A stretch of 64,000 nucleotides of DNA from Paucibacter sp963740455 (lineage in GTDB: Bacteria; Pseudomonadota; Gammaproteobacteria; Burkholderiales; Burkholderiaceae_C): the NCBI GenBank assembly GCA_963740455.1, contig CAVUEF010000011.1:110119-174118 (forward strand), in the 5' to 3' direction. The first letter of the stretch is position 1. Each line of letters opens with the position of its first letter. Of the stretch, positions 1-8,956 are shown one piece after another. A program made the position numbers and the translations under genes. The notes beneath the pieces are model-generated. The model did not search any database. It saw only the letters and a list, made by a program, of their open reading frames with translations, and was not told where the DNA came from.

Positions 1-1564
1 GGCCGCCCAAAGAACCGCTGCCCGACGCGCCCCCGGAGCGTTTCAATGCGGCGGCCTACCTCTTGTCGTTGAACCAGGGGCGGCTGACAAGCCTGCCTAC
101 ATCGACGACACGCAAAGCATCGCTTATGCGCAACTCGACGCGCGTGTGCGACGCTGTGCGGCCGGACTGGTCGCGCTGGGGCTGCGGCGCGAGGAGCGCG
201 TGCTGATGGTGATGCACGACAGCGTCGACTGGCCGGTGGCTTTTCTCGGCGCCCTTTTCGCCGGCCTGGTGCCGGTGCCAGTGAACACGCTGCTGACGAC
301 CGACGACTACCGCTACATGATCGAGCACAGCGCGGCGCGCGCGCTGCTGGTGTCCAAGGCGCTGTGGACCACGCTGCAGAGCGCGGTGGCGGCGACCGGA
401 CGCGATATTCCAGTCATCAGTTCAGGCCAGGGCGATGCACCGCAGGGCACGCAGGCGTTCGCGACGCTGCTCGACGCGCCGCCCATGGCGCAAGCCGCAG
501 ACACCGGCGCCGACGACTTCGGGTTCTGGCTCTATTCGTCGGGTTCCACCGGACGGCCCAAGGGCGCGGTGCACACGCATGCCAATCTGTATTGGACCGC
601 CGCGCTCTATGCCAAGCCGGGGCTCGGCCTGCGCGCAGACGACGTGTGTTTCTCGGCGGCCAAGCTGTTCTTCGCTTACGGCCTGGGCAATGCGCTCACC
701 TTCCCGTTGAGCGTGGGTGCGACCACGGTCTTGATGGCCGAGCGGCCCACGCCGGCGGCCGTGTTCAAGCGCTGGAAGGAGCAGGGCGTGAGCGTGTTCT
801 TCGGCGCGCCGACCGGTTATGCCGGCATGCTCGCCTCGCCCGAGCTACCGGCGCGCGCCGAGGTCAAGCTGCGCCTGTGCTCGTCGGCAGGTGAGGCCTT
901 GCCGCGTGAGATCGGCGAGCGCTTCACCAAGGCCTTCGGCTGCGAAATCATCGACGGTCTGGGTTCGACCGAAATGCTGCACATCTTCTTGTCGAACCGG
1001 CCCGGCGACGTGCACTACGGCAGCTCCGGCAAGGTCGTCAATGGCTACCGGCTGCGGCTTGTCAATGAAGAGGGTCAGGACGCTGCGCCGGGCGAGATCG
1101 GCGAGCTGTTTGTCAGCGGTCCGACCTCGGCGCTGATGTACTGGGGCCAGCGCGACAAATCGCGCGCCACCTTCCAGGGTGAATGGACCAAGACCGGCGA
1201 CAAGTATTCGATCGATGAGCGCGGCTGTTACGTCTACGCCGGACGCAGCGACGACATGCTCAAGGTCAGCGGCGTGTATGTGTCGCCGTTCGAAGTCGAG
1301 TCCACGCTGATGCAGCACCCTGCGGTGCTCGAGTGCGCGGTGATCGGCGTGCAGGACGGCGACGGACTGACCAAGACCAAGGCCTATGTCGTGTGCCGCC
1401 CCGGCGCGTCGGTCAGCGAAGACGAACTCAAGGCCTTCGTCAAGGAGCGCCTGGCGCCCTACAAATACCCGCGCATGATCGAATTCATTGCCGAACTGCC
1501 CAAGACGGCGACCGGCAAGATCCAGCGCTTTCGTCTGCGCGAAAAGGAACGTGGCATTGGCTGA
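1..1564 (+). CDS. bclA: Benzoate-CoA ligase, 5' end off the window, one frameshift
   Basis: Adenylate-forming enzyme that activates benzoate or a close aromatic acid with ATP and CoA, the entry step of benzoyl-CoA catabolism in the cytoplasm. The AMP-binding core YSSGSTGRPKG lies at 533-565, followed by FFAYGLGN, STEMLHIFLSNR, YAGRSDDMLKVSG and the catalytic-lysine motif PKTATGKIQRF near 1499-1531, all typical of benzoate-CoA ligases. The uninterrupted frame starts only at a GTG at 146, but positions 3-83 read a normal family N-terminus (PPERFNAAAYLLSLNQG) in another frame, which continues as ADKPAYIDD from 83. One missing G at about 78-84 explains the break. The true start lies left of the window. 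The hydrolase and ABC transporter genes follow closely, as in aerobic box clusters (inference). A 4-hydroxybenzoate or other aryl-CoA ligase is a less likely alternative. Confidence 0.88.
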   Translation, partial: AAQRTAARRAPGAFQCGGLPLVVEPGAADKPAYIDDTQSIAYAQLDARVRRCAAGLVALGLRREERVLMVMHDSVDWPVAFLGALFAGLVPVPVNTLLTTDDYRYMIEHSAARALLVSKALWTTLQSAVAATGRDIPVISSGQGDAPQGTQAFATLLDAPPMAQAADTGADDFGFWLYSSGSTGRPKGAVHTHANLYWTAALYAKPGLGLRADDVCFSAAKLFFAYGLGNALTFPLSVGATTVLMAERPTPAAVFKRWKEQGVSVFFGAPTGYAGMLASPELPARAEVKLRLCSSAGEALPREIGERFTKAFGCEIIDGLGSTEMLHIFLSNRPGDVHYGSSGKVVNGYRLRLVNEEGQDAAPGEIGELFVSGPTSALMYWGQRDKSRATFQGEWTKTGDKYSIDERGCYVYAGRSDDMLKVSGVYVSPFEVESTLMQHPAVLECAVIGVQDGDGLTKTKAYVVCRPGASVSEDELKAFVKERLAPYKYPRMIEFIAELPKTATGKIQRFRLREKERGIG

Positions 1565-2345
1565 GCCCGAGTTTGCGCAGCTGACCTGGCGCGCACAAAC
1601 CCTGCGGCTCGAGTACCAGTGGGTGGGCGACGCGGACTCGCGCCTAGCGCCGCTCGTCTTTCTGCACGAGGGCCTGGGTTCGCTGGCGATGTGGAAGGAT
1701 TTTCCGGCGCGCCTGTGCGCTGGCAACGGCCTGCGCGGCATGGTGTTCTCGCGCTACGGCTACGGCCGCTCGACGCCCAAGCCTTCTCACGAACAATGGT
1801 CGCCCGACTTCATGCACGTACAGGCTTTCGAAGTGCTGCCGATGCTGTTCGACGCGCTGCATATCGAGACGCCCTGGCTGTTCGGCCACAGCGACGGCGG
1901 CTCGATTGCCCTGCTTTACGCGTCGCGCTTTGCCGTGTCGGGCGTCATCGCGGTGGCGCCGCACATCTTTGTCGAGGACTGCTCGATTGCCAGCATTGAA
2001 GTGGCGCGTGAGGCCTATGCCGCCACCGATTTGCGCGCGCGCCTGGCGCGTTACCACTTCGACCCCGATTCGGCATTTCTCGGCTGGAACGATGTGTGGC
2101 TGAATCCGGACTTTCGCGACTGGAATATCGAGACCGAGCTCGACACCATTCGCGCCCCGTGCTGGCGGTGCAAGGACTCGACGACGAATACGGAACCTTG
2201 GCGCAAATACACGGCATCCAGCGCAGCACTGCCGAAAACCCGCTTGCTCATGATGGAAAAATGCGCACACTCACCGCATCGGGACCAGCCGGACTTCTTG
2301 ATTCGTGAAGCGGCTCGATTCATCTTCGATCAAACCCATCCCTGA
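1551..2345 (+). CDS. Alpha/beta hydrolase with an internal out-of-frame segment
   Basis: Cytoplasmic alpha/beta-fold hydrolase of about 264 residues, likely a thioesterase or ester hydrolase linked to the aromatic-acid pathway (inference from position). It shows an oxyanion-hole motif HEGLGS near residue 36, the nucleophile elbow GHSDGGS with Ser at 1890-1892, and the catalytic-His region CAHSPHRDQP near the end. I chose the GTG at 1551, which overlaps the end of bclA. Between about 2155 and 2228 the reading frame gives implausible residues (CWRCKDSTTNTEPW), whereas the neighbouring frame reads VLAVQGLDDEYGTLAQIHG, a normal stretch that carries the expected catalytic acid. A missing G near 2155-2160 plus a compensating indel near 2221-2228 explains this. 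As written, the acid residue is lost, so the gene is either decayed or holds two sequence errors. Confidence 0.75.
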   Translation: MALAEPEFAQLTWRAQTLRLEYQWVGDADSRLAPLVFLHEGLGSLAMWKDFPARLCAGNGLRGMVFSRYGYGRSTPKPSHEQWSPDFMHVQAFEVLPMLFDALHIETPWLFGHSDGGSIALLYASRFAVSGVIAVAPHIFVEDCSIASIEVAREAYAATDLRARLARYHFDPDSAFLGWNDVWLNPDFRDWNIETELDTIRAPCWRCKDSTTNTEPWRKYTASSAALPKTRLLMMEKCAHSPHRDQPDFLIREAARFIFDQTHP

Positions 2346-2358
2346 ACAGGAGACCCGC

Positions 2359-3522
2359 ATGACCATCAAAACCACCATCGCCTCGGCCGCCGTTCTTTGT
2401 ATCGCATCGTTTGGCGCGCAGGCGCAGAACCAGGCACCGGTCAGAATCGGCCTGATGCTGCCGTATACCGGCACCTACGCTGCGCTCGGCAACGCGATCG
2501 AAAACGGTTTCAAGCTCTATGTGCAGGAGCACGGCGGCAAGTTGGCCGGGCGGGAGATCGCGTACTTCAAGGTCGACGATGAGTCCGAGCCTTCAAAGGC
2601 CAGCGACAATGTCAACAAGCTGATCAAGCGCGACAAGGTCGATGTGCTGGTCGGCACCGTGCACTCGGGCGTCGCGCTGGCCATGGCCAAGGCCGCCAGG
2701 GACAGCAACACCTTGCTCATCATCCCGAATGCCGGCGCCGATGCCATCACCGGGCCGATGTGCGCGCCCAATATCGTGCGCAGCTCGTTCTCGAACTGGC
2801 AGCCGGCCTATGCGATGGGCAAAGTGGCCGCCGGAAAAGGCCTGAAGCGGGCCATCACCATCACCTGGAACTACGCCGCCGGAGCCGAATCGGTGAAGGG
2901 CTTTGCCGAGGCGTTCGAGAAAGGCGGCGGCAAGGTCATCAAGGACTTGAACCTGCCGTTTCCAGGCGTCGAGTTCCAGGCGCTGCTGACGGAGATCGCG
3001 GCCCAGAAGCCCGATGTCGTGTACGCCTTCTTCGCCGGCGGCGGCGCGGTCAAGTTCGTCAAGGACTACGCGGCGGCCGGTCTGAACAAGAGCATTCCTC
3101 TTTACGGCGCGGGCTTTCTGACCGATGGCACGCTGGAAGCGCAGGGCGACGCGGCCCAAGGCATGCTGACGACGCTGCACTACGCCGACAATCTCGATAC
3201 GCCGCGCAACAACGCCTTCCGCAAGAGCTATGCGCTGGCCTACAAGGCGAACGCCGATGTCTATGCGGTGCAGGGCTACGACGCGGCGCAGATTCTTGCT
3301 GCCGGCCTGAATGCGGCGAAGGGCGATCTGAGCAAGCGCGCCGTGATCACGGCGGCGATGCGCAAGACGGTGATCGACAGCCCGCGCGGCAAGTTCACGA
3401 TCTCGGCCGCAGGCAACCCGGTGCAGGACATCTATCTGCGCGAGGTGAAAGGCAATTACAACGAAAATCGCGGTATCGCCGTGAAGGCGCTCACCGACCC
3501 GGCACGTGGCTGCAAGCTGTAA
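2359..3522 (+). CDS. Branched-chain/aromatic-type ABC transporter substrate-binding protein
   Basis: Periplasmic receptor of the LivK-like (type 1 periplasmic binding) family that delivers its ligand to the permeases encoded downstream. The ATG at 2359 follows a good ribosome site (caggag) and gives a clean signal peptide ending in FGAQA before QNQAPVRIGL. The mature start VRIGLMLPYTGTYAALG is typical of the family, as is the total of 387 residues. It sits 13 bases after the hydrolase and heads a five-gene transporter set whose proteins match the high-affinity branched-chain class. Its position after benzoate-CoA ligase suggests an aromatic acid as ligand rather than leucine; that is inference, since no ligand residues can be assigned by eye. 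A hairpin with a short T-rich tail follows the stop codon. Confidence 0.85.
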   Translation: MTIKTTIASAAVLCIASFGAQAQNQAPVRIGLMLPYTGTYAALGNAIENGFKLYVQEHGGKLAGREIAYFKVDDESEPSKASDNVNKLIKRDKVDVLVGTVHSGVALAMAKAARDSNTLLIIPNAGADAITGPMCAPNIVRSSFSNWQPAYAMGKVAAGKGLKRAITITWNYAAGAESVKGFAEAFEKGGGKVIKDLNLPFPGVEFQALLTEIAAQKPDVVYAFFAGGGAVKFVKDYAAAGLNKSIPLYGAGFLTDGTLEAQGDAAQGMLTTLHYADNLDTPRNNAFRKSYALAYKANADVYAVQGYDAAQILAAGLNAAKGDLSKRAVITAAMRKTVIDSPRGKFTISAAGNPVQDIYLREVKGNYNENRGIAVKALTDPARGCKL

Positions 3523-3544
3523 AGTCCGGCCTGCCTATCTTCAT

Positions 3545-3570
3545 GGGCGGTGCAAGCCGCCCATTTTCTT
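3545..3570 (+). terminator. Attenuator-like hairpin after the binding-protein gene
   Basis: A perfect 6-bp stem (GGGCGG at 3545-3550 with CCGCCC at 3557-3562, 6-base loop) is followed by ATTTTCTT. It lies between the substrate-binding protein gene and the first permease. Such hairpins commonly reduce read-through so that the soluble receptor is made in excess of membrane components; that role is inferred here. Confidence 0.55.
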
Positions 3571-3588
3571 GCGCCTTCATTTCTGCCG

Positions 3589-4461
3589 ATGGATCTCGCC
3601 ACCTTTCTCGTCCAATGCCTGAACGCCGTTCAATACGGCCTGCTGCTGTTCCTCGTGGCCAGCGGCCTGACGCTGATCTTCGGCATCATGGGCGTGATCA
3701 ATCTCGCGCACGGCAGCTTCTACATGCTGGGCGCCTACCTGGCGTTCACGCTGACGCCCTGGTTCGGCGACTGGTTTGTCGCGCAGTTGCTGGTCGGCGT
3801 GCTGCTCAGCGCCTTGTTTGGGTTCATGCTCGAATGGGTCTTCTTCAGCTATCTGTACCAGCGCGAACACCTGCAGCAGGTGTTGATGACGTATGCGCTG
3901 ATCCTGGTGTTCGAAGAAGCGCGCAGCATGCTGGTCGGCAATGATGTGCACGGCGTTTCCGTACCCACCTGGCTGGCCGGTGGTTTCCGGCTGGGCGAGC
4001 TGATGTCCTATCCCTGGTACCGCGTGTTCGCCTCGGGCGCCTGTGTCGTCGTGGCAGCGGCGCTGTACTTCGTGGTCAACCACACGCGCCTGGGCATGAT
4101 GATCCGTGCCGGCGCCAGCAACCGCGACATGGCGCGCGGTCTGGGACTCAATATCAAGCTCTTGTACCGCATCGTGTTTGCCGGCGGCGTGGCCCTGGCC
4201 GCCTTGGCCGGCATGATCGCAGCGCCGCTCTCGTCGGTTTATCCGGGCATGGGCGGCAGCGTGCTCATCATCTGTTTCGTGGTCGTCGTGATTGGCGGCA
4301 TCGGCTCGATCAGCGGCGCCCTCGTCGCTTCCTTGCTGGTGGGCTTTGTCGACACCTTCGGCAAGGTGTTCTTCGCCGAGTACAGCGGCATCGGCGTGTA
4401 TCTGCTGATGGCCATCATTCTGGTCTGGCGCCCCGAGGGTTTGATGAGGCGGGCGTATTGA
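3589..4461 (+). CDS. ABC transporter permease, LivH type
   Basis: Inner-membrane permease of the branched-chain amino-acid/aromatic uptake family, 290 residues and mostly hydrophobic helices. The N-terminus (LNAVQYGLLLFLVASGLTLI) and the motif GVINLAHGSFYMLGAY are hallmark LivH features, and VVIGGIGSISGALVASLLVG matches the coupling region contacting the ATPases. The ATG at 3589 is chosen over the upstream in-frame start at 3550 because it begins the conserved N-terminus and avoids the hairpin. It pairs with the LivM-type permease downstream, but the two are separated by about 260 bases holding two large palindromes, which is unusual for this normally compact operon. Confidence 0.86.
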   Translation: MDLATFLVQCLNAVQYGLLLFLVASGLTLIFGIMGVINLAHGSFYMLGAYLAFTLTPWFGDWFVAQLLVGVLLSALFGFMLEWVFFSYLYQREHLQQVLMTYALILVFEEARSMLVGNDVHGVSVPTWLAGGFRLGELMSYPWYRVFASGACVVVAAALYFVVNHTRLGMMIRAGASNRDMARGLGLNIKLLYRIVFAGGVALAALAGMIAAPLSSVYPGMGGSVLIICFVVVVIGGIGSISGALVASLLVGFVDTFGKVFFAEYSGIGVYLLMAIILVWRPEGLMRRAY

Positions 4462-4520
4462 AATGGAAGATCAATCCAGTTGGTGTTTGCATGGGGCTTG
4501 CGTGCCATCAGATCGGCGCA

Positions 4521-4600
4521 TGCCACAGCGAGTTCGGGTGCCCGGCGTAGCGAATAAGAATTTCCCTGAGCGGAGCCGGGCACCCGGACTCGCTGTGGCA
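4521..4600. repeat. REP-like palindrome, copy 1
   Basis: Two 26-base arms (4521-4546 and 4575-4600) are inverted repeats with a single mismatch, around a 28-base loop. The loop contains GAATAAGAATTTCC. A second element 40 bases downstream has different stem bases but a closely related loop in the opposite orientation. This suggests a family of repetitive extragenic palindromes inserted between two permease genes. As RNA the stem would be very stable and could uncouple expression of the two permeases. Confidence 0.7.
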
Positions 4601-4638
4601 GACAGTGGCGACGACATTGAAATCGAGAAGCGGATCGA

Positions 4639-4716
4639 GACGGCCGGATGCGGGCTTGCCCGCTACGTTCAGGAAATTTCTTATTCACTTCGCGGGCAAG
4701 CCCACACCCGGCCGTC
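4639..4716. repeat. REP-like palindrome, copy 2, opposite orientation
   Basis: Arms at 4639-4663 and 4692-4716 pair over about 25 bp with two mismatches. Read on the minus strand, the loop contains GAATAAGAAATTTCC, nearly the loop of copy 1. Both copies also share a GGGTG...GCCCG stem core. The right arm ends only six bases before the chosen livM-type start at 4723, so this hairpin could mask the ribosome site of that gene. Confidence 0.68.
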
Positions 4717-4722
4717 AAGACC

Positions 4723-5700
4723 ATGAATGCGCCGACAATGAATCGCAGTTGGCTGGCTCCAAGCCTTGCCGCGCTGGCGCTGCTGGCGCTGCCCGCCGTG
4801 CTGTCGCCGTACCTGCAGGACCTGGTGGTGAAGATCGCCATCTACGCGGTGTTTGCGCTCAGCCTGGAGTTGCTGGTCGGCGTGACGGGGCTTGTGAGTC
4901 TGGGACACGCCGCGTATTTCGGCATCGGCGCTTATGTCACCGTGCTGGCCGCGGGCGACAGCGGCGGGTCGGTACCCGGTGTTGCGCTGCTGGCGGTAGC
5001 GGCCGCAGCGGGCTACGCGCTGTTGGTAGGCGCCTTGTGCCTGCGCACCAAAGGCGTCTACTTCATCATGGTGACCTTGGCATTTGCGCAGATGGCCTAT
5101 TTTGTGTTCCACGATGTCGGCTTTGCCGGTGGCAGCGACGGCATCTTTCTCTATGCCAAACCGGCGCTCGAGATCGCGGGCCGCAAGTGGCTGAACCTGG
5201 ACGACAGTCGCCAACTTTATTTCACGGTGATGGCCACGCTGTTCTGCACTTATGCACTGTTGGCGCTGCTCAAGCGATCGCGCTTCGGTCATGCCTTGGC
5301 CGGCATCCGCGTGAACGAGCAACGCATGCGTGCGGCCGGTTTCTCCACCTACTTCTACAAGCTCGCGGCATTCGTGATCGCGGGGAGCATTGCGGGCCTG
5401 GCGGGTTTTCTGCTGGCGGTGAAGGACGGCGCCGTCAACCCAGAGTTGCTGAGCTGGCACGAGTCGGGCGCGGTGCTCTTGATGTTGATACTGGGCGGCA
5501 TCGGCAGCCTGCGCGGCGCAGTCATCGGCGCCGTGTCGTTCATCTTGCTCAAGGAGCTGTTCCAGCTTGAGTCGTTGCTGGGGGCGCTGGCCTCGCATTG
5601 GCAAATGACTTTGGGCCTGACCATCATCGCCTTTGTCGCGCTGCTGCCCAAGGGCCTGATCGGCCTGCGTGACCGCTTGCTCGGGGCCGTTCGTGGCTGA
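4723..5700 (+). CDS. ABC transporter permease, LivM type
   Basis: Second inner-membrane permease of the branched-chain/aromatic-type importer, about 325 residues. The conserved core LLVGVTGLVSLGHAAYFGIGAY and the cytoplasmic coupling motif with GGIGSLRGAVIGA identify the LivM family. Candidate starts are ATG 4723 or ATG 4738; neither has an evident Shine-Dalgarno sequence because palindrome copy 2 occupies the upstream bases. An in-frame start at 4648 would place palindrome sequence inside the protein and is unlikely. The stop codon overlaps the GTG start of the next ATPase gene, indicating translational coupling. Confidence 0.86.
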   Translation: MNAPTMNRSWLAPSLAALALLALPAVLSPYLQDLVVKIAIYAVFALSLELLVGVTGLVSLGHAAYFGIGAYVTVLAAGDSGGSVPGVALLAVAAAAGYALLVGALCLRTKGVYFIMVTLAFAQMAYFVFHDVGFAGGSDGIFLYAKPALEIAGRKWLNLDDSRQLYFTVMATLFCTYALLALLKRSRFGHALAGIRVNEQRMRAAGFSTYFYKLAAFVIAGSIAGLAGFLLAVKDGAVNPELLSWHESGAVLLMLILGGIGSLRGAVIGAVSFILLKELFQLESLLGALASHWQMTLGLTIIAFVALLPKGLIGLRDRLLGAVRG

Positions 5701-6445
5701 GCCGCTGCTGCGCACGATCGCCGTGTCGCGACGCTTCGGCGGTGTGATCGCCGTCGATCAGGTGTCGCTGGAGCTGCATGTCGGCGAAGTGCATGCGGTG
5801 ATTGGCACCAATGGCGCGGGCAAATCGACCTTGATCAATATGCTGTCGGGCGAATTACCCGCCAGTGGCGGGCGCATCGAGTTCGACGGGCAGGACATCG
5901 GCCGCTGGTCGACGCCGCAGCGCGCGCGCGCCGGCATCGGACGCAGCTTCCAGCGCACCACCATCTTTCCATCTTTCAGCGTGTTCGAGAACTGCCGCCT
6001 GTGCGCGCAGGCTGCCGCGCCGCGCGCCTGGGCGGTCTGGCAGGGCGCGCAGCATTGCGAGATCAGTACGCAGGCCGCGCACCGCGCCTTGCAGGCCACC
6101 GGCCTGGTGGCCGAAGCGCAGCGACCAGCCGGCTTGCTCAGCCACGGCGCGCAGCGGCAGTTGGAGATCGCGATGTGCCTGGCCACCCAGCCGCGCGTGC
6201 TGCTGCTCGACGAGCCGCTGGCAGGCATGGGGGCCGAGGAGACCGGCCGCATGCTGGCGCTGCTGTCCGAGCTGAAGCGCAGCCACGCGGTGCTGCTGGT
6301 GGAGCACGATATGGACGCAGTGTTTCGCATTGCTGATCGCATCACGGTGATGGTGAACGGCGCCGTCATCGCCAGCGATGTGCCGGATCGCATCCGCTCC
6401 AACGCGCAAGTGCAGCTCGCCTACCTTGGCGACGAGTACACCTAG
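5693..6445 (+). CDS. ABC transporter ATP-binding protein, LivG type
   Basis: Cytoplasmic ATPase powering the importer. It shows Walker A GTNGAGKST, a degenerate signature LSHGAQRQLEIA in place of the usual LSGGQQ, Walker B LLLDEPLAGMG and the switch His in LVEHDMD. The length of about 250 residues is normal for LivG. The GTG at 5693 overlaps the livM-type stop (GTGGCTGA); the next candidate upstream, 5669, would extend the overlap. It is followed 12 bases later by the LivF partner, so the two NBDs probably act as a heterodimer. Confidence 0.86.
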   Translation: MAEPLLRTIAVSRRFGGVIAVDQVSLELHVGEVHAVIGTNGAGKSTLINMLSGELPASGGRIEFDGQDIGRWSTPQRARAGIGRSFQRTTIFPSFSVFENCRLCAQAAAPRAWAVWQGAQHCEISTQAAHRALQATGLVAEAQRPAGLLSHGAQRQLEIAMCLATQPRVLLLDEPLAGMGAEETGRMLALLSELKRSHAVLLVEHDMDAVFRIADRITVMVNGAVIASDVPDRIRSNAQVQLAYLGDEYT

Positions 6446-6457
6446 GGGACTTTGGCG

Positions 6458-7159
<702 letters not shown>

Positions 7160-7275
7160 CAAGGCCGTGCAAGGCAGGCGCGAACGTCACCGCGCGCCTA
7201 TCCGCTCGACCGCAGCGAGTTGTCACAGGCAATTGGCCGAGCGAGCTGACTGCGCCCCCGCAAGGGCGCCGAGCC

Positions 7276-8808
7276 TCAAGCCACCGTGACAGCAATCTTG
7301 CCGATCCTGGCCTGCCATTCCTTTGGGCCGGTGTCGTGCACGCTGGTGCCCTTGGCGTCGACTGCGACCGTGACAGGCATGTCCTTCACGTCGAATTCGT
7401 AGATCGCCTCCATCCCGAGGTCGGCAAAGCCCACGACCTTGGCGCCCTTGATGGCCTTGGCCACCAGGTAGGCGGCGCCGCCCACCGCCATCAGGTAGGC
7501 GGAGGCGTGGCGCTTGATCGATTCGATGGCGACCGGGCCGCGCTCGGCCTTGCCGATCATCGAGATCAAGCCGGTTTTCTCCAACATCATGTCGGTGAAC
7601 TTGTCCATGCGCGTGGCGGTGGTCGGGCCCGCCGGGCCCATCACTTCGTCGCGCACCGGATCGACCGGGCCGACGTAGTAGATGACGCGGTTCGTGAAGT
7701 CCACTGGCAGCGGCTCACCCTTGGCCAGCAGCTCCTGAATGCGCTTGTGCGCGGCGTCGCGGCCGGTCAGCATCTTACCGTTCAAGAGTAGCGTCTCGCC
7801 GGGCTTCCAGCTGGCGACCTCGGCCTTGGTCAGGGTGTCGAGATTAACGCTGCGGCTCTTCTGGTGGTCGGGTGTCCATTGCACCTTGGGCCACAGGTCG
7901 AGGCTGGGCGGCTCCAGATAGGCCGGGCCCGAACCGTCGAGCACGAAGTGCGCGTGGCGCGTGGCCGCGCAGTTTGGAATCATCGCCACCGGCTTGCCTG
8001 CGGCGTGCGTCGGGTAGGTCTTGATCTTCACGTCGAGCACCGTGGTCAGGCCGCCCAGGCCTTGCGCGCCGATGCCCAGCGCATTCACTTTTTCGTAGAT
8101 CTCGATGCGCAGCTCTTCGAGCTTGTTCTGCGGGCCGCGCGCCAGCAGCTCGAACATGTCGATGTCGTCCATCAAGGACTGCTTGGCCAGCAGCACGGCC
8201 TTCTCGGCGGTGCCGCCCACGCCGATGCCCAGCATCCCCGGCGGACACCAGCCGGCGCCCATCGTCGGCACGGTCTTGAGCACCCAGTCGACCACGGAGT
8301 CGCTCGGGTTCATCATCACCAGCTTGCTCTTGTTCTCGGAGCCGCCGCCCTTGGCCGCCACACCGACCTCGACCGTGTTGCCGGGCACCAGCTCCATATT
8401 GACGACTGCCGGCGTGTTGTCCTTGCTGTTGTTGCGCAGGAAGAGCGGGTCGAGCAAGACCGAGGCACGCAGCTTGTTGTCGGGGTTCAGGTAGGCGCGG
8501 CGCACGCCTTCGTCCACTGCCTCCTGCACCGAGCCGGCAAATCCTTCGAAGCGCACGTCCATGCCGATTTTCAGGAACACGTTGACGATGCCGGTGTCCT
8601 GACACAGTGGCCGGTGGCCTTCGGCGCACATGCGGCTGTTGGTCAGGATTTGCGCGATGGCGTCCTTCGCGGCCGGGCTTTGCTCGCGCTCGTAGGCACG
8701 CGCCAGGTGGGCGATGTAGTCGGCCGGGTGGTAGTAGCTGATGTATTGCAGCGCGGCGGCGATGCTTTCGACAAAGTCCGCGTACTTGATGGTGGTGGTC
8801 GTGCTCAT
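7276..8808 (-). CDS. fumA: Fumarate hydratase, class I (iron-sulfur)
   Basis: Catalyses reversible hydration of fumarate to L-malate in the TCA cycle, using an oxygen-sensitive [4Fe-4S] cluster. The protein of about 510 residues has the two-part class I layout. The N-terminal part carries RMCAEGHRPLCQDTG with a probable cluster cysteine and further Cys in PNCAATRHAHF; the C-terminal part carries YYVGPVDPVRDEVMGPAGPTTATRMD. The start at 8808 (MSTTTTIKYADF) is preferred to the in-frame ATG at 8850, because homology begins there. It is transcribed away from nhaA, and the 148-bp gap between them should hold both promoters. No frame defects are visible. Confidence 0.93.
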   Translation of the reverse strand: MSTTTTIKYADFVESIAAALQYISYYHPADYIAHLARAYEREQSPAAKDAIAQILTNSRMCAEGHRPLCQDTGIVNVFLKIGMDVRFEGFAGSVQEAVDEGVRRAYLNPDNKLRASVLLDPLFLRNNSKDNTPAVVNMELVPGNTVEVGVAAKGGGSENKSKLVMMNPSDSVVDWVLKTVPTMGAGWCPPGMLGIGVGGTAEKAVLLAKQSLMDDIDMFELLARGPQNKLEELRIEIYEKVNALGIGAQGLGGLTTVLDVKIKTYPTHAAGKPVAMIPNCAATRHAHFVLDGSGPAYLEPPSLDLWPKVQWTPDHQKSRSVNLDTLTKAEVASWKPGETLLLNGKMLTGRDAAHKRIQELLAKGEPLPVDFTNRVIYYVGPVDPVRDEVMGPAGPTTATRMDKFTDMMLEKTGLISMIGKAERGPVAIESIKRHASAYLMAVGGAAYLVAKAIKGAKVVGFADLGMEAIYEFDVKDMPVTVAVDAKGTSVHDTGPKEWQARIGKIAVTVA

Positions 8809-8956
8809 GACGGGTGCTCGAGGTTGCAAAGAATGGCTTGAGGCTGCCACGGTTTGGGTCGGTTAGGCTAGCCGCTTGTGTGTGAACTTTGTCCGCGCTC
8901 AAGGTATACGTGGGCAGCGACGCGGTGGTTCAAGTGTACTTAACAGGATTCATTGC

